Shown in pieces: positions 13,189-15,762 of a DNA stretch of 15,762 nt. The stretch covers positions 1-15,762 of the forward strand of contig DNVQ01000021.1 of the NCBI GenBank assembly GCA_003507475.1, in the 5' to 3' direction. The DNA is from Candidatus Moraniibacteriota bacterium (lineage in GTDB: Bacteria; Patescibacteriota; Minisyncoccia; Moranbacterales; UBA9337). The first letter of the stretch is position 1. Every line of letters begins with the position of its first letter. Made by a program: the position numbers and the translations under genes. The notes under the pieces were generated by a model. That model was given only the letters and a program-made list of their open reading frames with translations. It did not search any database and was not told the origin of the DNA.

Positions 13189-13977
13189 TTACTTTAATTC
13201 TTCTTTCTTAATTATAACATACTCTCCACTATCGAGCCTCAACTTGATTGTTTGCTCAAGGGGGCTCAATTCAATCACCTCACCCGATCCTCTTTTAATT
13301 CTAACCTTGCTCCCAACCTCCGGCATTCCTATTAGCATACTCTTATATTGCTCTGATTCATATGATAAGCAACACATTAGTCTTCCGCAAATACCAGATA
13401 TTCTATCAGAGCCTCGTTGAGCCACATTTTGAATTTTGGCCATATCAGTAGAAATACTGGGAATTTCTCCCAAAAATTTTACACAGCAAAGTTCTTTACC
13501 GCAGACACCACAGCCGCCCAAATTACGAGCTTCATCTCTGGAGCCTATTTGTCTCATGCGAACTGAACGATGAAAAATTCGAGAAAGATTTTTTACAAGC
13601 TGACGAAAATCTACTCTTCCGTCTGCAATGAAAGTAATTATAACCGTTCCTTTGCCTAAAGTAGTAAAAACATCGACAAATTTCATCTCCAATTCCATTC
13701 TCTTAGCTTCCTTGCGACAGATGTCTAATATTTCTTTTTCTTTTTTTGAATTTTTTTCAAAATTATTTAAATCTCTTTCCGTAGCTTCTCTTAAGATTGT
13801 AAAAACTTCACTCTTATTTTCCCTTTCGGATTCCTGATTTAAGATATTTTTTACTGTTCCCAATATATTACCAGATTCATCTTCTACAATAATTTTATCT
13901 CCTTTTTTAAATTCGACACTGCCCAAACAAACCTTCGGATCACCCCACCCGCATAAATTAACCAGATATTTAAACAT
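13189..13977 (-). CDS. ricT: PSP1-domain protein, RicT/YaaT-like
   Basis: This 262-residue protein has the PSP1 layout. An N-terminal beta domain is followed by a helical stretch. The conserved region HRSVRMRQIGSRDEARNLGG (136-155) leads into the Cys-rich GGCGVCGKELCC (Cys156, 159, 164, 165) and the later ICGRLMCCLSYE (Cys197, 202, 203). In Bacillus, RicT joins RicA and RicF in an Fe-S complex that aids RNase Y-dependent mRNA processing and development. Homologues are widespread and often lie near replication or ribosome genes. A TTG six bases upstream is also in frame, but I prefer the ATG at 13977. Neither has its own Shine-Dalgarno sequence. A short upstream ORF overlaps this start. Confidence 0.9.
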   Translation of the reverse strand: MFKYLVNLCGWGDPKVCLGSVEFKKGDKIIVEDESGNILGTVKNILNQESERENKSEVFTILREATERDLNNFEKNSKKEKEILDICRKEAKRMELEMKFVDVFTTLGKGTVIITFIADGRVDFRQLVKNLSRIFHRSVRMRQIGSRDEARNLGGCGVCGKELCCVKFLGEIPSISTDMAKIQNVAQRGSDRISGICGRLMCCLSYESEQYKSMLIGMPEVGSKVRIKRGSGEVIELSPLEQTIKLRLDSGEYVIIKKEELK

Positions 13978-14005
13978 AATCAAATAATCTTAACGAAAAA
14001 ACCAT
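13970..14005 (-). CDS. Possible 11-codon leader ORF overlapping the ricT start
   Basis: An ATG at 14005 with a good Shine-Dalgarno (GAGGAAGGA, about six bases away) opens an 11-residue frame, MVFSLRLFDYV. Its stop codon overlaps the ricT ATG by eight bases, in another frame. ricT lacks a ribosome site of its own, so reading this leader could deliver ribosomes to ricT. It could be chance. Confidence 0.35.
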   Translation of the reverse strand: MVFSLRLFDYV

Positions 14006-14021
14006 TTTTTATCCTTCCTCA

Positions 14022-14030
14022 ATTATAACA
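14022..14030 (-). promoter_or_regulatory. Extended -10 promoter ahead of ricT
   Basis: TGTTATAAT on the minus strand has a consensus TATAAT with TG one base before it. No good -35 box is seen, which extended -10 promoters do not need. It lies about 45 bases before the ricT ATG and just after the tsf stop, so ricT may have its own transcript besides read-through from rpsB-tsf. Confidence 0.55.
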
Positions 14031-14071
14031 TACTTAATCCACAAACTAGAGCTTGCCGATTTTGATATCTA

Positions 14072-14653
14072 TTAGAGCTCAAAGCGAGAAAATTCTCCCA
14101 CTTGAATTTTTTCTCCAATTTTACCGATTTTTTCAGTGATAAGTTGTTCAATAGTCAGATCAGGGTTTTTCACGAATGATTGAGTCAATAGAGAAATTTC
14201 TTCTTTAAATTTCTTTTCTTTTCCTTCCATTATTTTCTCCATAATTTCCTCACTCTTTCCTTCATTTTTAAGTTGTTCTACCCAGATTTCTTTTTCTTTA
14301 CTTATAATCTCCTGGGAAACATTCTCAGGACTTAAAAATCTTGGATTCATGGCGCTAATATGCATAGCAATATCTTTAGCTAATTCCTTAAATTCTTCAT
14401 TTCTAGCTACAAAATCAGTTTCGCAATAAAGCTTAACCATAGCGGAAACTTTATTATTAGAATGAACGTAAGAACCAATAACTCCCTCCTTAGCTTCTCG
14501 ATCACTCTTTTTTAGAGCTTTAGCTTGACCATTTTTTCTTAGGATTTCTATTGCCTTAGTTTCATCGCCAGCCGATTCATCTAAAGCTTTTTTTACATCA
14601 ACCATCCCAGCTCCGGTCACCTCTCTTATTTTTTTTATTTGTTCTAAAGACAT
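14072..14653 (-). CDS. tsf: Translation elongation factor Ts, short form
   Basis: This 193-residue protein acts as the GDP/GTP exchange factor for EF-Tu. The N-terminal UBA-like domain is intact (IKKIREVTGAGMVDVKKALD, 6-25), and the core TDFVARN (79-85), which touches the EF-Tu nucleotide site, is present. It is about 90 residues shorter than the E. coli protein. It carries one core subdomain, as in Thermus and many small-genome bacteria, so the length is normal for that type. It follows rpsB by 22 bases in the near-universal rpsB-tsf pair. No Shine-Dalgarno sequence is seen. No tuf is found in the window. Confidence 0.97.
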   Translation of the reverse strand: MSLEQIKKIREVTGAGMVDVKKALDESAGDETKAIEILRKNGQAKALKKSDREAKEGVIGSYVHSNNKVSAMVKLYCETDFVARNEEFKELAKDIAMHISAMNPRFLSPENVSQEIISKEKEIWVEQLKNEGKSEEIMEKIMEGKEKKFKEEISLLTQSFVKNPDLTIEQLITEKIGKIGEKIQVGEFSRFEL

Positions 14654-14675
14654 ATTTTTTATTTATTAGATAAAA

Positions 14676-15443
14676 TTATTTTACTATTGGACCAACTAAG
14701 TATTCCATTATAGTTTTTATTGAAGAAACAGCATCATCGTTAGCTGGAATTGGATAATTAATGTTATTAGGGTTTACATTAGTATCCACAATTGCGATAA
14801 CTGGAATCTTTGCATTCATAGCCTCTTTTAGGGCAATCTCATCGGTTTTAATATCAGCAATAAAAATTGCAGCTGGCAAAGTTTTCATTTCTTTTAATCC
14901 ACCCATCTTCTTTTCCAATTTTTCCAATTCTTCAAATTTTTTAAGTTTTTCTAATTTCGTATATTTATCAAATCCTCCAATCGCCATTTGTTCTTGAGAA
15001 TCCTTCAGATATTGAGCTCTTTTTCTGATTACTCCGAAATTTGTAAAAGTTCCACCCAACCATCTCTCGGTTACATGGGGCATCTCGCAAGCTTGGGCGC
15101 AGATTTTAATAATTGCCTTGGCTTGCTTCTTGGTTCCTACAAATAAAACTTGCTTTTTCTCTGCTGTTATTCCTTTAATAATTTCTATCGCTTCCTTTAA
15201 TTTCTCTTCAGTTTTTTGCAAATCAATTATGTTGATGCTTCTTTTGGTGCCAAAGATAAATCTATTCATTCTTGGATCTCTGCAAGATTTATTGTGTCCA
15301 AAATGAACGCCGTTTTTTAGCATTTTTTCCAAGCTTATTGGAGCCACAGAAAAATCCATTCTGTATCTTTCTTCCAATATATTATTTTTTTCGGATTCTT
15401 TTTTTACATCTTCTCCGACTGATGTTTCTTTTGCATTGTTCAT
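14676..15443 (-). CDS. rpsB: 30S ribosomal protein S2 with N-terminal extension
   Basis: This 255-residue S2 protein binds 16S rRNA and S1 on the small subunit. Typical segments are LEKMLKNGVHFGHNKSCRDP (38-57), MNRFIFGTKRSINIIDLQKT (58-77), the central coiled coil, and DTNVNPNNINYPIPANDDA near the C-terminus. The canonical start corresponds to about residue 34. The first 30 residues are a charged, disordered-looking extension. The ATG at 15443 has a Shine-Dalgarno (AAAGGA) at good spacing, so I keep the long form. A start at Met29 has no such site. It heads the rpsB-tsf operon. Confidence 0.96.
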   Translation of the reverse strand: MNNAKETSVGEDVKKESEKNNILEERYRMDFSVAPISLEKMLKNGVHFGHNKSCRDPRMNRFIFGTKRSINIIDLQKTEEKLKEAIEIIKGITAEKKQVLFVGTKKQAKAIIKICAQACEMPHVTERWLGGTFTNFGVIRKRAQYLKDSQEQMAIGGFDKYTKLEKLKKFEELEKLEKKMGGLKEMKTLPAAIFIADIKTDEIALKEAMNAKIPVIAIVDTNVNPNNINYPIPANDDAVSSIKTIMEYLVGPIVK

Positions 15444-15498
15444 TGTTTTCCTTTTTTATTAAATAATTAATCCTCTGCTTTTTTTATTTTTCTAGAAA

Positions 15499-15674
15499 CT
15501 GTCTAAAATCTCGCGTCTTGATAAAGCGCTGAAATTATAAGCGAAAAACGAGCTGGGAGCCGAGGCATATCGAGATACGTCGAGGCTGAAGCGAAGTTTT
15601 GCAGCTATAATTTCAGTGCTTTAACAGACGAGCATTTGTTTTTTGCATTAATTTTGCGTCGAGATTTTAGACAG
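15499..15674. repeat. Long imperfect inverted repeat upstream of rpsB (about 176 bp)
   Basis: The outer arms CTGTCTAAAATCTCG (15499-15513) and CGAGATTTTAGACAG (15660-15674) are perfect 15-base inverted repeats. Inner arms at 15523-15542 and 15604-15622 pair over about 19 bases with few mismatches. The right half carries an extra AT-rich stretch of about 27 bases (15632-15658). The centre (15551-15600) is GC-rich with GAGGC units (CCGAGGC, TCGAGGC). No coding frame fits. It could be a MITE-like element, or a structured RNA or leader of the rpsB operon. Confidence 0.75.
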
Positions 15675-15762
15675 CTTCTTAACTCATAATCCTAAAAAAT
15701 AGGACAGGAACGAGCCTAAAAAAAGCATGTTTTTTTATGTATCTTCAGTTCCAAATTAAAAA
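15675..15762. other. Gene-free end of window with two small AT-rich hairpins
   Basis: TCCTA/TAGGA arms near 15690-15704 and a TAAAAAAA...TTTTTTTA stem near 15718-15738 are visible. The second may be the terminator of a gene beyond the edge. I see no ORF. Confidence 0.4.

Noticed and set aside
1..15762. Recoded TGA (code 25 or code 4), prompted by the absence of any TGA stop
   Set aside because: No conserved gene is interrupted by an in-frame TGA, and core proteins are full length with the standard code. A low TGA stop count is expected at this AT content.
1..15762. CRISPR array, IS transposase or phage genes
   Set aside because: No regularly spaced repeats and no transposase, integrase or phage structural motifs are seen on either strand.

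Overview
The window looks like chromosome of a small-genome, AT-rich bacterium of the Patescibacteria/CPR type, probably Parcubacteria-like. The signs are a short (193-residue) EF-Ts, a rpsB-tsf-PSP1-TPR gene order, many genes without a Shine-Dalgarno sequence, small intergenic hairpin repeats, and a mix of core translation genes with orphan enzymes. All convincing genes are on the minus strand. Every stop codon seen is TAA or TAG, and no gene needs TGA read-through, so the standard code fits. The taxonomic assignment is inference.

Right end (about 11.0-15.8 kb, reading leftwards): an imperfect long inverted repeat, then rpsB, tsf, a RicT/YaaT-like PSP1 protein and a membrane-anchored TPR protein. 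These are followed by tRNA-Thr(TGT), tRNA-Tyr(GTA), tRNA-Thr(GGT), rpmG (L33) and tRNA-Trp(CCA). This tRNA order is the widespread bacterial Thr-Tyr-Gly-Thr-tuf-(rpmG)-Trp-secE order with tRNA-Gly, tuf and secE missing. Broken tRNA-Thr copies lie in the gaps, two of them carrying or abutting small hairpin repeats.

Middle (about 6.8-10.95 kb): behind a strong promoter with a palindrome on its -10 box lies a four-gene same-strand set. It encodes a compact lysine 2,3-aminomutase-like radical SAM enzyme, a D-Ala-D-Ala-ligase-like ATP-grasp enzyme, a second ATP-grasp enzyme resembling peptide ligases of the PGM1 type, and a C39-like cysteine peptidase with an intact catalytic triad. Together they suggest an uncharacterised amide or peptide pathway that may use beta-lysine. 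This is the best candidate for a new system here. No precursor peptide, transporter or acetyltransferase is visible.

Left part (1-6.65 kb): monocistronic genes, several with their own promoter and terminator. They are a G+C-richer orphan gene of unknown function, lysS flanked by a 30-bp direct repeat, a TrpF-like TIM-barrel protein that has lost the catalytic Cys, a small ParB/sulfiredoxin-fold-like protein, an S66 LD-carboxypeptidase/MccF-like peptidase, and a pentapeptide-repeat protein cut by the window edge. The ParB-like and S66 genes are driven by near-identical 55-bp promoter copies.
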